From: Treponema brennaborense
Lineage (GTDB): Bacteria > Spirochaetota > Spirochaetia > Treponematales > Treponemataceae
Direction of reading: 5' to 3'
NCBI GenBank assembly: GCA_023666275.1
Contig: JAMPCJ010000005.1
Span: 1-64,000, forward strand
Length of the DNA stretch: 64,000 bases
In this document: positions 42,315-49,956 of the stretch, piece by piece
How positions within the stretch are numbered: the stretch's first letter is position 1
Layout of the letters: each line of letters opens with the position of its first letter
Program-made: the position numbers and the translations under genes
The notes under the pieces: model-generated
What the model saw: only the letters and a program-made list of their open reading frames with translations
What the model was told of the DNA's origin: nothing
Database searches by the model: none

Positions 42315-43415
42315 ATGGACAAATCAGAATATTTTTCCGACACGATACGCGCTGTCGATGCGAAATTCGAAGCGCAGAAAATTGCTTTCTCTCCGCTGAC
42401 TTTTCAGGCTGTGCGGGCAATGCTCGAAACAGGCATCTTGCGGAAAATATCGGACAGCGGAGACGAAGGCGCATCGGTCCGCGAAATCGCCGAATCCTGC
42501 GGACTTTCAGAATACGGAGTTTCTGTTCTTGCGGAAATGGCGCTTGGAATGAATATCGTAAAATTGTGCGGAGGCGGCAGCGAAACGCGGCTGACACTCG
42601 GAAAAACAGGCTGGTTTTTGCTTGAAGATGACATGACGCGGATCAATTTTGATTTTGTCAACGATATTTGCTATAAAGGCGCCTGGAATTTAACGGATTC
42701 CGTCAAAACCGGACGTCCTGAGGGATTAAAAGAGTTCGGCTCTTCCTGGACAACTATTTACGAAGCGCTTTCGTCCCTGCCGGAGCAGGCGAAAAAAAGC
42801 TGGTTTGCGTTTGATCATTTTTATTCCGATATTGCGTTCCCGGAAGCACTGCCGATTGTTTTTTCAAAAAATCCTTCATTGCTGCTTGATATCGGCGGCA
42901 ATACGGCAAAATGGGCAATCCGCTGCTGCGAATTCAATAAAAATGTGCGGGTTATTATTGCCGATTTGCCGGGACAAACTGCTTCTGCGGAAAAAAACGC
43001 GGCGGCGGCAGGTTTTTCCGATCGCATAACGACCAGTGCGGGAAACATTTTGAATGATAAGACCGTTTTGCCGCAGAGTGCGGACGCAGTATGGATGAGC
43101 CAGTTTTTGGATTGTTTTTCATTGCGGCAGATAACAAAAATCATGAAAAAAATCGCCGCAGCCGCAGATACGAAAACGGATATCTGGATTTTGGAACCGT
43201 TGTGGGATATGCAGAAATTCCGTGCGGCTTCATATTCATTGCAGGCAACATCGCTGTATTTCACCTGCATGGCGAACGGGAACAGCAAAATGTATTCTTT
43301 CGGGGAATTGACGGATGCCGTTGAAGCCGGCGGTTTTTCTCTTGTTGCGGCGCATCATAATCTCGGATCCAATAATTATTCTTTGCTGAATTTCAGAAAA
43401 GCAAAAAATGCATAG
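42315..43415 (+). CDS. SAM-dependent methyltransferase of the polyene-like cluster
   Basis: A 366-aa enzyme with an N-terminal winged-helix dimerisation part (ILRKISDSGDEGASVREIAE; LSEYGVSVLAEMAL) and a class I SAM domain (LLLDIGGNTAKWAIR near 190; IIADLPGQ; VWMSQFLDCFS). This is the layout of small-molecule O- or C-methyltransferases. Methyltransferases of this kind are regular members of aryl-polyene clusters, where they methylate the aryl head. It starts the cluster and lies 16 nt upstream of the chain-length-factor gene. The track of an upstream TTG at 42306 overlaps the promoter and is unlikely to be used. Confidence 0.83.
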   Translation: MDKSEYFSDTIRAVDAKFEAQKIAFSPLTFQAVRAMLETGILRKISDSGDEGASVREIAESCGLSEYGVSVLAEMALGMNIVKLCGGGSETRLTLGKTGWFLLEDDMTRINFDFVNDICYKGAWNLTDSVKTGRPEGLKEFGSSWTTIYEALSSLPEQAKKSWFAFDHFYSDIAFPEALPIVFSKNPSLLLDIGGNTAKWAIRCCEFNKNVRVIIADLPGQTASAEKNAAAAGFSDRITTSAGNILNDKTVLPQSADAVWMSQFLDCFSLRQITKIMKKIAAAADTKTDIWILEPLWDMQKFRAASYSLQATSLYFTCMANGNSKMYSFGELTDAVEAGGFSLVAAHHNLGSNNYSLLNFRKAKNA

Positions 43416-43431
43416 CGATACGGAATAAAAA

Positions 43432-44169
43432 ATGACGGAAAACGCAAAATCCGCGGCGGCTGTGTGGAATCCGAAAATTGCCGAAAAAATCGCAGTTACG
43501 AAATTTTCCGCCTGGGCACCGGGGCTCGGCGCGTTTGCTCAAAATCCCGCCGCATGGCATGAGTGGGCGGAAAACCGCCGGAGCATCGATATGACTGCTG
43601 AATCGCCGGCTATCCCGTTTGCGGATCCGCTTTTGCGGCGGCGTCTCAGCCAGCTTACAAAGATGACCGTACAAATCGTGCATGACGTTCTTCCGGATGC
43701 GGCGGATGCAAAAATGGTGTTTTCTTCGTTTCGAGGCGAAATAGCGCGGCAATTTTCTATAAACAAAATGCTCATAGAAGAACATTCTGTTATGCCCGCG
43801 TCGTTTTCGCTTTCTGTTTTCAACGCACCGCCGGCAATGGCGTCTATAATTCTCGGTTTGCAGTCAGGCTACAGCGCCGTATATCCCGCCGAAGATTCGA
43901 TTTTGTCCGCGATTGCGGCAGCAAGTGCGGCTATTGCGTCCGGCGCGGAACAGCGTGTTGTTTTTGTGTACGCGGATGAATGTATTCCCGAATTATACGG
44001 AACATTACGTCCGCAAGAACCTGCGCTGGCGTTCGCTGTTGTGCTTTCCGCATCCGATGCTTCGGGCGGCGAACAAGGAGCTGTTCCGCTGTTGTCTGTG
44101 CTGCCTGAAAAACATGCCGGTTCATTTTCTCCGGCGGATTTTTTGAAACGGCTTATTTTGCTGTGCTGA
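43432..44169 (+). CDS. Ketosynthase-like chain length factor (ApeC-like)
   Basis: A 245-aa protein similar to the N-terminal half of ketosynthases but without an active-site Cys; the matching region reads SVFNAPPAMASIILGLQ. Such half-size proteins pair with the real ketosynthase (ApeO type) in aryl-polyene synthases and set chain length. Other marks are FAQNPAAWHEWA and FSSFRGEIARQF. It is followed by a terminator, so it forms a two-gene unit with the methyltransferase, away from its presumed partner at 53056. Confidence 0.78.
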   Translation: MTENAKSAAAVWNPKIAEKIAVTKFSAWAPGLGAFAQNPAAWHEWAENRRSIDMTAESPAIPFADPLLRRRLSQLTKMTVQIVHDVLPDAADAKMVFSSFRGEIARQFSINKMLIEEHSVMPASFSLSVFNAPPAMASIILGLQSGYSAVYPAEDSILSAIAAASAAIASGAEQRVVFVYADECIPELYGTLRPQEPALAFAVVLSASDASGGEQGAVPLLSVLPEKHAGSFSPADFLKRLILLC

Positions 44170-44197
44170 CGGCGGATAACCGAAATTCCCGCCCGCG

Positions 44198-44228
44198 CCA
44201 TGCATTTTGCGCTTTGTGCATGGTTTTT
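44198..44228 (+). terminator. Rho-independent terminator inside the polyene cluster
   Basis: CCATGCA (44198-44204) pairs with TGCATGG (44217-44223), followed by five T. It lies 29 nt after the chain-length-factor stop and separates it from the ACP transcript. Confidence 0.8.
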
Positions 44229-44320
44229 CATTGCCGCTTTGTTCTCCGCCGAAAATCACCAATTCCGTTAAGGCTTATCAGCTTTCCGCCTGTAATATAA
44301 TTTCGATGCTGCATTTATGT

Positions 44321-44350
44321 TTGACTATTATGTTGACAATCTTGTATAAT
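44321..44350 (+). promoter_or_regulatory. Promoter of the ACP-to-ketoreductase transcript
   Basis: TTGACT (44321-44326), 18 nt, TATAAT (44345-44350). A second TTGACA at 44333 is too close to serve as -35. The leader is about 45 nt and includes the nine-G tract. Confidence 0.75.
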
Positions 44351-44380
44351 TAAGTAAAATTTTGTTTTTTTAAATTATGC

Positions 44381-44389
44381 GGGGGGGGG
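44381..44389 (+). repeat. Nine-G homopolymer tract before the ACP start
   Basis: A run of exactly nine G between the promoter and the ATG at 44402. An upstream ATG at 44377 reads into the tract. With nine G this frame ends at 44415, past the ACP start; with eight (or eleven) it would join the ACP frame. The tract may also act as a G-rich ribosome-binding region. Poly-G length change is a known phase-variation mechanism in Treponema. Confidence 0.9.
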
Positions 44390-44401
44390 ACAGCGCTTCT
44401 T

Positions 44402-44686
44402 ATGGACGAACTTAAACAGCAAATAAAAGAAGTTATCATCAGCGCTTTGGAACTCGAAGATATACGGCCGGAGCATATCGCCGACGATGAACCGTTGTTC
44501 GGCGAGGGACTCGGCTTGGATTCTATAGACGCATTGGAACTGGGCGTTGCACTGAAGAAAAAATTCGGCGTGAAATTTTCCGCGGAAAGTGCGGACAATA
44601 GAAAACATTTTGCGTCTGTTGATGCGCTGGCGCAGTTCATCATTGCGGAAAGAGCCGCATCAGAGGGAAATCAACAGCTTCCGTGA
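44402..44686 (+). CDS. Acyl carrier protein of the polyene-like cluster
   Basis: A 94-aa carrier protein. The phosphopantetheine Ser is Ser41 in GLGLDSIDALEL; helices II and III look normal (KKFGVKF; SVDALAQFIIAE). It would hold the growing polyene. Aryl-polyene clusters usually encode two carriers (ApeE and ApeF); only one is found here. It opens a long run of tightly packed genes reaching 55603. No phosphopantetheinyl transferase gene is in the window. Confidence 0.93.
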   Translation: MDELKQQIKEVIISALELEDIRPEHIADDEPLFGEGLGLDSIDALELGVALKKKFGVKFSAESADNRKHFASVDALAQFIIAERAASEGNQQLP

Positions 44687-44722
44687 AAAACAAATTGTCC
44701 GCTGCATTTTTTTCGAAGAAAT

Positions 44723-47053
44723 ATGCGTAAGATAGCCGCGCCGCTTTTTTATTTGTTTGCCGCGTTATATCCGGCTGTTGTTTTTGTGCTTTTGGTGCTG
44801 CTGAAAATTCCTGCCCGCGTTATTTCTTTATGCATCATGTTTTTTTGCGGATGCATGTTTTTGGCGGCAACATCCGGAAAAAAACGCAGCCGGCACATAA
44901 AGTTTTTGCTGTCTTCTGCTGTGCTGTTTGTGCTTGGAACCGCGTGCTGCATTTCCGGCGCCGATATTTTCCTGAAGCTGTATCCGGTTTTGATAAACGG
45001 AATGCTGCTCGGCTTTTTTTCGTTTTCGCTTGTATCGCCGCCGACGGTTATATTCCGTTTGGCGGTGATGCAGAAACCGTCTATACGCGGTTCTATTGCC
45101 GCTAAAAGAGTAGAGGCGTATTGTTTCCGCGTTACGCTGATATGGTGCGCGTTTTTTCTGCTGAACGGAACAGCCGCAGCGTACACAGTATTTTGTGCAT
45201 CGGGAACTGCCTGGTCGGTATATAACGGCGGCATTTCCTACGCGCTGATGGGATTGCTTTTTGCCGGAGAATTTATGGTCAGAAGGATTGTTGACAAAAA
45301 AATGCCCGTATCTGTTCCTTTTTCGCAGTTTGCCGCGAATTCGCACGCGCCTGACATGGTTGTGTGCTATGAAAAAAAATGGTCGGACGGCTGTGTTCTC
45401 ACTTGGAATGATTTCCTTATCGATTCCGCCAAACTAAGACAGTTTATCAATGCGCCGGAACACAGCGGATCGGATTCCTGGATTCTTCATTGCGATGACT
45501 ATTATTATTTTTTGGCTGCGTTCACTGCGCTTCTGCAATGCGGAAAAAAAATTCTGCTTACCGCGAATATTTCGCCGGCGTTTATTGCGGAAATTCAGAC
45601 AGATGCTTCGATACGCTTTTTAACCGATCAGAATATTTCCGGGGCGGATTTTGTGCCGGATATTTTGGATAATGCCGCCGCGCCATCCGAAGCCGAAAGA
45701 AATACAACGCCCGCCATAATCGCGGATGAAACGCATATTATCATGTATACTTCCGGCTCGACCGGGCATCCGAAGCAAGTGCATCAGCGGCTGACCGAAT
45801 TTGAAACGGATAATGCGTTCGTGCTGTCAAAATGGGGCGACGAATTCCTCAAGCGGAAATTATGTTCTACCGTCAGCCAGCATCATATTTACGGACTGCT
45901 GTTCGGCATTTTGCTGCCTTTTACGGCCGGCGTTCCGTTTCGGCGCAAGCGTATTGTGTATCCGGAAGAATTCGAAACGCTCACCGATGATTCTTATATG
46001 ATTATTGCAACGCCCGCGTTTTTGAAACGTTCCGTAGAAGCGGAACACAATGCGCTGCATTTGAATTCCTGCTGGATTTTTACTTCGGGCGGAGTTCTTA
46101 CAAAAGAAATCGCGGAAGCCTCGTATCATACATTCGGATTTTGGCCGCTCGAAGTATACGGCAGCACCGAAACAAGCGGCATTGCGTATCGTCAGTCCAA
46201 AAACGGACTTTCCTGGACGCCTTTCGACAATGCGGAAATATGGAAAAATGAAGACGGCTGTCTTGTTGTCCGTTCGCCGTATATACAAGATCCCGCAGGT
46301 TTTGTTACCGGCGATCTTATCGAAATGCAGGAAAACGGACAATTCCTGTTAAAAGGGCGCGCGGATTCTATCGTAAAAATAGAAGAAAAACGCATTTCTG
46401 TTACGGAAGTCGAAAACAGAATTCTTCAATCCGGTTTTGTTTCCGATGTATGCGTGGTGCCTATAACGGAAAAGCGTCAATATCTTGCTGCCGCGATTGT
46501 GCTTAATGAAGCCGGCAGACAAAAATTCAAAGATACCGAAAAATATTTGATAAACCGTTTTTTCCGCAATTATACGGCGCAGTTTTTTGAAGCTGTCGTG
46601 CTGCCGAGAAAATGGCGCTATCTCGATGCGATTCCCGCCGATGTTCAGGGAAAAAAGAAAAAGCAGGAAATTCAATCGTTGTTTGTACCGGAAAACGGAC
46701 ACGGCATTCCGTGCGAACAGCTTGTCAGAAAAACCGATGCCGCTGCCGATATTGCGGTTTTTATTCCGGCGGAAAGCGATTATTTTGACGGCCATTTTCC
46801 CGATTATCCGCTGCTTTCGGCGGCAGCGCAAATCGATCTTGCCGCGCATTTTGCCGATCGGTATTTCGGCGCCGGAAAAATCGTGCCGGATATAAAACGA
46901 TGCAAATTTATTTCTCCGATAAAACCCGATGCATCGCTGTTAATTCATCTGGAATACAGAGCGGACAGCGGAACTTTGTCATTTGCCTATGCAGCGCCGG
47001 ATGAAAATACGCTTTTTTCTTCCGGAACTTTAACTGTCAAGGATGAAGCATGA
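44723..47053 (+). CDS. Fusion: membrane domain, acyl-AMP ligase and hotdog dehydratase (ApeG-H-I-like)
   Basis: A 776-aa three-part protein. Residues 1 to about 205 are five to six membrane segments resembling the small COG4648/ApeG protein. Residues about 210-650 are an adenylate-forming ligase with YTSGSTGHPKQ (near 341), VYGSTETSGI and TGDLIEMQENGQFLLKGR; it would activate the aryl starter acid and load it on the ACP. Residues about 665-776 are a hotdog domain (YFDGHFPDYPLLSAAAQ, near 688) like the ApeI dehydratase. In most aryl-polyene clusters these are separate genes. GAAGAA precedes the ATG, and the end overlaps the next gene as ATGA. Confidence 0.85.
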   Translation: MRKIAAPLFYLFAALYPAVVFVLLVLLKIPARVISLCIMFFCGCMFLAATSGKKRSRHIKFLLSSAVLFVLGTACCISGADIFLKLYPVLINGMLLGFFSFSLVSPPTVIFRLAVMQKPSIRGSIAAKRVEAYCFRVTLIWCAFFLLNGTAAAYTVFCASGTAWSVYNGGISYALMGLLFAGEFMVRRIVDKKMPVSVPFSQFAANSHAPDMVVCYEKKWSDGCVLTWNDFLIDSAKLRQFINAPEHSGSDSWILHCDDYYYFLAAFTALLQCGKKILLTANISPAFIAEIQTDASIRFLTDQNISGADFVPDILDNAAAPSEAERNTTPAIIADETHIIMYTSGSTGHPKQVHQRLTEFETDNAFVLSKWGDEFLKRKLCSTVSQHHIYGLLFGILLPFTAGVPFRRKRIVYPEEFETLTDDSYMIIATPAFLKRSVEAEHNALHLNSCWIFTSGGVLTKEIAEASYHTFGFWPLEVYGSTETSGIAYRQSKNGLSWTPFDNAEIWKNEDGCLVVRSPYIQDPAGFVTGDLIEMQENGQFLLKGRADSIVKIEEKRISVTEVENRILQSGFVSDVCVVPITEKRQYLAAAIVLNEAGRQKFKDTEKYLINRFFRNYTAQFFEAVVLPRKWRYLDAIPADVQGKKKKQEIQSLFVPENGHGIPCEQLVRKTDAAADIAVFIPAESDYFDGHFPDYPLLSAAAQIDLAAHFADRYFGAGKIVPDIKRCKFISPIKPDASLLIHLEYRADSGTLSFAYAAPDENTLFSSGTLTVKDEA

Positions 47054-47796
47054 CACAGGGATTTATCATTCCCGTGTACAATCACGGAAAACCGGCGGCT
47101 GCCGTAACGGAAAATCTTTTGCGCTTCGAGATTCCTATTATTTTAATTGATGACGGCAGCGGCGCGGAAACAAAAGAAATTCTGCACGGACTTGCGGAAA
47201 AATATTCCTGCGTCAATCTTGTAACACTTGACCGCAACCGCGGCAAAGGCGGTGCGGTTTGCGCCGGAATAGATCGCGCGAAACAGCTGGGATTGACGCA
47301 TGTTCTGCAAATCGATGCGGACGCCCAGCATGACATAAGCCGTGCGGAATTTTTTCTTGAACAGTCTAAAATGTTTCCGCAGCGAATGATTTGCGCCTAT
47401 CCCGATTTCGATGATTCCGTTCCTGCCAGCCGCAAAAACGGGCGCAAGCTCGCGAATTTCATGGCGCGTTTAATAACGCTTTCGTCTGATATAACGGACT
47501 GCATGTGCGGTTTCCGCGTGTATCCGGTTTCCGTTGCATACGACTTGATTCATCGTTATCGGTTTGACATGCGGATGGGCTTTGACATCCAGATTTTAAT
47601 ATATCTTCATTGGCAGGGAATTCCGTTTTCGTTTTATCCGGTACGCGTCGTGTATCCCGCCGGCGGTATTTCGCATTTTCATCTTGTGCGGGATAATGTC
47701 CGCATTATTTTTGTGTTTGCGAAATGTTTTTTCGGCATGATTATGCGCTTCCCGTATTTTTTGGTTAGGAAATTGAAAAGGCGGTGCACGGCATGA
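47050..47796 (+). CDS. Family 2 glycosyltransferase
   Basis: A 248-aa GT-A enzyme. It shows FIIPVYNHGKP, LIDDGSGAET, NRGKGGAVCAG, the metal-binding DADAQHD (near 95) and CGFRVYPVS. In aryl-polyene clusters such a transferase is thought to help build the sugar or lipid anchor of the pigment; it is often fused to the acyltransferase that here follows as a separate gene. It overlaps both neighbours by 4 nt (ATGA), indicating tight co-translation. Confidence 0.88.
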   Translation: MTQGFIIPVYNHGKPAAAVTENLLRFEIPIILIDDGSGAETKEILHGLAEKYSCVNLVTLDRNRGKGGAVCAGIDRAKQLGLTHVLQIDADAQHDISRAEFFLEQSKMFPQRMICAYPDFDDSVPASRKNGRKLANFMARLITLSSDITDCMCGFRVYPVSVAYDLIHRYRFDMRMGFDIQILIYLHWQGIPFSFYPVRVVYPAGGISHFHLVRDNVRIIFVFAKCFFGMIMRFPYFLVRKLKRRCTA

Positions 47797-48821
47797 AATA
47801 TTCTTCCTCTCATGCATTGAATTGTTTCGCGTCTTCCCGCCCCTGCCGCCGGCACGGAGAAAAACATTGGTCCGAACGCCGTGAACTTGTAACCGGTTAT
47901 ACGTGTTATAAAATAGTACTTTTGATTTTCAGAACACTGCCGCCGACGCTTATGCGGATACTTGCGCTTCCGGTAAGTTTTTTTTATTTTCTGTTTGCCG
48001 GAAAAGCGCGTGCCGCTTCGAAAAAATTTCTGCGCCGCGTAAAACCGCAGTGCGATGCTCCGAAAAAAATTTTTTTGAATCCGCTGAAACATTTCGCTGC
48101 GTTTTCATTGACTATAGTTGAAAAAATACAGGGATGGGGCGGGAAAATTCAATTTGAAAATATTCATTTTCAGCGGGACGACATAGACAATCTCGTTTAC
48201 GAATTGGAAAACGGCCGCGGTGCGCTGCTTATTTGTTCGCATTTGGGAAATGCGGAATTACTGCGCGCGCTTGCCAGCTATGATCGCACGGGCGTTTCGC
48301 GCAGTGTGCCGGTTATATCGATAGTTGATTTTTCCTGCAACGCGTATTTCAACAGAATGCTTCGGGAACTTAATCCGGATTCTATGATGCATATTATCAG
48401 CGCGGACGATGTAGGACCGGAAACAATTATTCAGCTGCAGGAACAAATTGCAGGCGGCGGGCTTGTTGTTATTGCGGGCGACAGAACTTCTGCCAATACG
48501 CGCGATCGGTATTTAACGATTCCTTTTTTGGGGTTCGATGCGCCGTTTGCGTACGGTCCGTATTTGCTTGCTTCACTGCTTAACGCGTCCGTGTATTTTG
48601 TGTTTGCGCTGCGCACGAAAGATGCCGGCATTTTCCCCGAATACGATATGCACGTTCACAAAAATCAAATTTCGTTTGACTGTCAGCGCAAAGAACGAGA
48701 AACACGCATCCGCAGCACTGCCGAAAATTTCGTGCATTATCTTGAATATTACAGCCGGAAGTATCCCTGCCAGTGGTACAATTTTTTTGATTTTTGGGCT
48801 TTCCCGGAAACGTTGATATGA
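47793..48821 (+). CDS. LpxL/HtrB-like lipid acyltransferase
   Basis: A 342-aa membrane-associated acyltransferase. After a hydrophobic segment (PPTLMRILALPVSFFYFLF) comes the region around LLICSHLGNAELLRALA, where the catalytic H-x4-D/E is represented by HLGNAE, then VVIAGDRTSANTRDRYLTIPFLG. It would transfer an acyl (perhaps polyenoyl) chain to the anchor lipid. Treponemes lack classical LPS, so a lipid A role is unlikely. The ATG at 47793 overlaps the glycosyltransferase stop as ATGA. Confidence 0.85.
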   Translation: MKYSSSHALNCFASSRPCRRHGEKHWSERRELVTGYTCYKIVLLIFRTLPPTLMRILALPVSFFYFLFAGKARAASKKFLRRVKPQCDAPKKIFLNPLKHFAAFSLTIVEKIQGWGGKIQFENIHFQRDDIDNLVYELENGRGALLICSHLGNAELLRALASYDRTGVSRSVPVISIVDFSCNAYFNRMLRELNPDSMMHIISADDVGPETIIQLQEQIAGGGLVVIAGDRTSANTRDRYLTIPFLGFDAPFAYGPYLLASLLNASVYFVFALRTKDAGIFPEYDMHVHKNQISFDCQRKERETRIRSTAENFVHYLEYYSRKYPCQWYNFFDFWAFPETLI

Positions 48822-49270
48822 CAAATGAATTGGATCCGCGTGTGCTCGCGGCGGAAATAGAATTTTCCGTGGAATTTTACGAAGTCGATTCTATGAAAAT
48901 CGCCTGGCATGGAAATTATATCCAGTATTTCGAACGTGCCCGCTGTGCGCTGCTTGATAAAATCGGTTATGATTATAATCAAATGGAACAAAGCGGTTTT
49001 GCTTTTCCCGTTGTCGATGTCCGAGTGAAATATATTCGTCCGCTGCGTTTTAAGGATCGAGTGCGGGCAAAAGCAACGCTTGCCGAATATGAAAATCGGC
49101 TGCGCATACAATTCGAACTGCGCAATGCGGCAACCGGAGAACTCGCAACAACCGGTTCCGTAACGCAGATGGCAGTCTGCATGGGAACAGGAGAAACCTG
49201 TTTTGTGTGTCCCGAAATTTTTACGAAAAAAGTAGAATCGCTGATCCGTCAGGGAGGGTTTCCGCAGTGA
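48818..49270 (+). CDS. 4HBT-type acyl thioesterase (ApeK-like)
   Basis: A 150-aa hotdog thioesterase. The signature is VEFYEVDSMKIAWHGNYIQY, where the acidic residue and H-x-N-Y belong to the active site, followed by FERARCALLDKIGYDY. It may release or edit chains during polyene synthesis. The start overlaps the acyltransferase stop (ATGA), and its own stop overlaps the next start (GTGA). Confidence 0.9.
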   Translation: MTNELDPRVLAAEIEFSVEFYEVDSMKIAWHGNYIQYFERARCALLDKIGYDYNQMEQSGFAFPVVDVRVKYIRPLRFKDRVRAKATLAEYENRLRIQFELRNAATGELATTGSVTQMAVCMGTGETCFVCPEIFTKKVESLIRQGGFPQ

Positions 49271-49956
49271 AAATCGGAAAGAACTTTAATTTGTCTGCAA
49301 TTGTTCCCGCGCATGCATGTTTGTTTTTATTGTTTGCACTATTTGTTCCGACGGAAAATATGTATGCGGATGTTTTTTCGTTCCCGCTGACGGATGAGTC
49401 GGAGCCGGCTTTTCGGGAAGTATGTGCGGCGATTTCCGGCAAACCGATTGTAAAAGGCTGTTTTATCCAAAAAAAAACAATTGCGCGCTTGAATAAAAAT
49501 TTTATTTCTTCCGGAGAGTTTGTCATATCCGCAGAAGACGGCATTATTTGGAACACAAAAAATCCGTATCCCTCTGCGGCTGTGATAACGGAAAACAGTA
49601 TTATACAAATTTCCGCGGACGGAAAAAGAACCGGCATTCAAGCTGCGGGAAACGGCGCCTTTGATTATTTTTCGCAGATAATCGGCGCGCTGTTCACCGG
49701 AAACGCCGCCTTGCTGCGGGAAAATTTTGCCATGTATTTTGAAGCGGCAGACAACGGCAGCTGGATTTGCGGATTTATTCCGCGCGATGAAATGATTCGT
49801 TCGTTTGCCGCGCAAATTGTTTTGTCCGGCAGCGATACCATACGCAGCTTGCTGCTGCATGAAAAAAACGGCGACAGCATCGGCTATGAGCTGTCTGATC
49901 ATGTGTTTGCTTCGGAACTGACGGATGATGAAAAAGCATTTTTTACCGAAGACTGA
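49267..49956 (+). CDS. LolA-like periplasmic carrier
   Basis: A 229-aa protein with a signal peptide (FLLFALFVPTENMYA region) and a LolA-type beta fold (GCFIQKKTIARLNKNFISSGEF; DGIIWNTKNPYPSAAVIT; FTGNAALLRENFAMYFE). LolA-like proteins in these clusters probably ferry the lipid-linked pigment across the periplasm. The start is GTG at 49267 with GGGAGGG upstream; the longer frame has no such site. It overlaps the exporter gene by 32 nt. Confidence 0.82.
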   Translation: MKIGKNFNLSAIVPAHACLFLLFALFVPTENMYADVFSFPLTDESEPAFREVCAAISGKPIVKGCFIQKKTIARLNKNFISSGEFVISAEDGIIWNTKNPYPSAAVITENSIIQISADGKRTGIQAAGNGAFDYFSQIIGALFTGNAALLRENFAMYFEAADNGSWICGFIPRDEMIRSFAAQIVLSGSDTIRSLLLHEKNGDSIGYELSDHVFASELTDDEKAFFTED

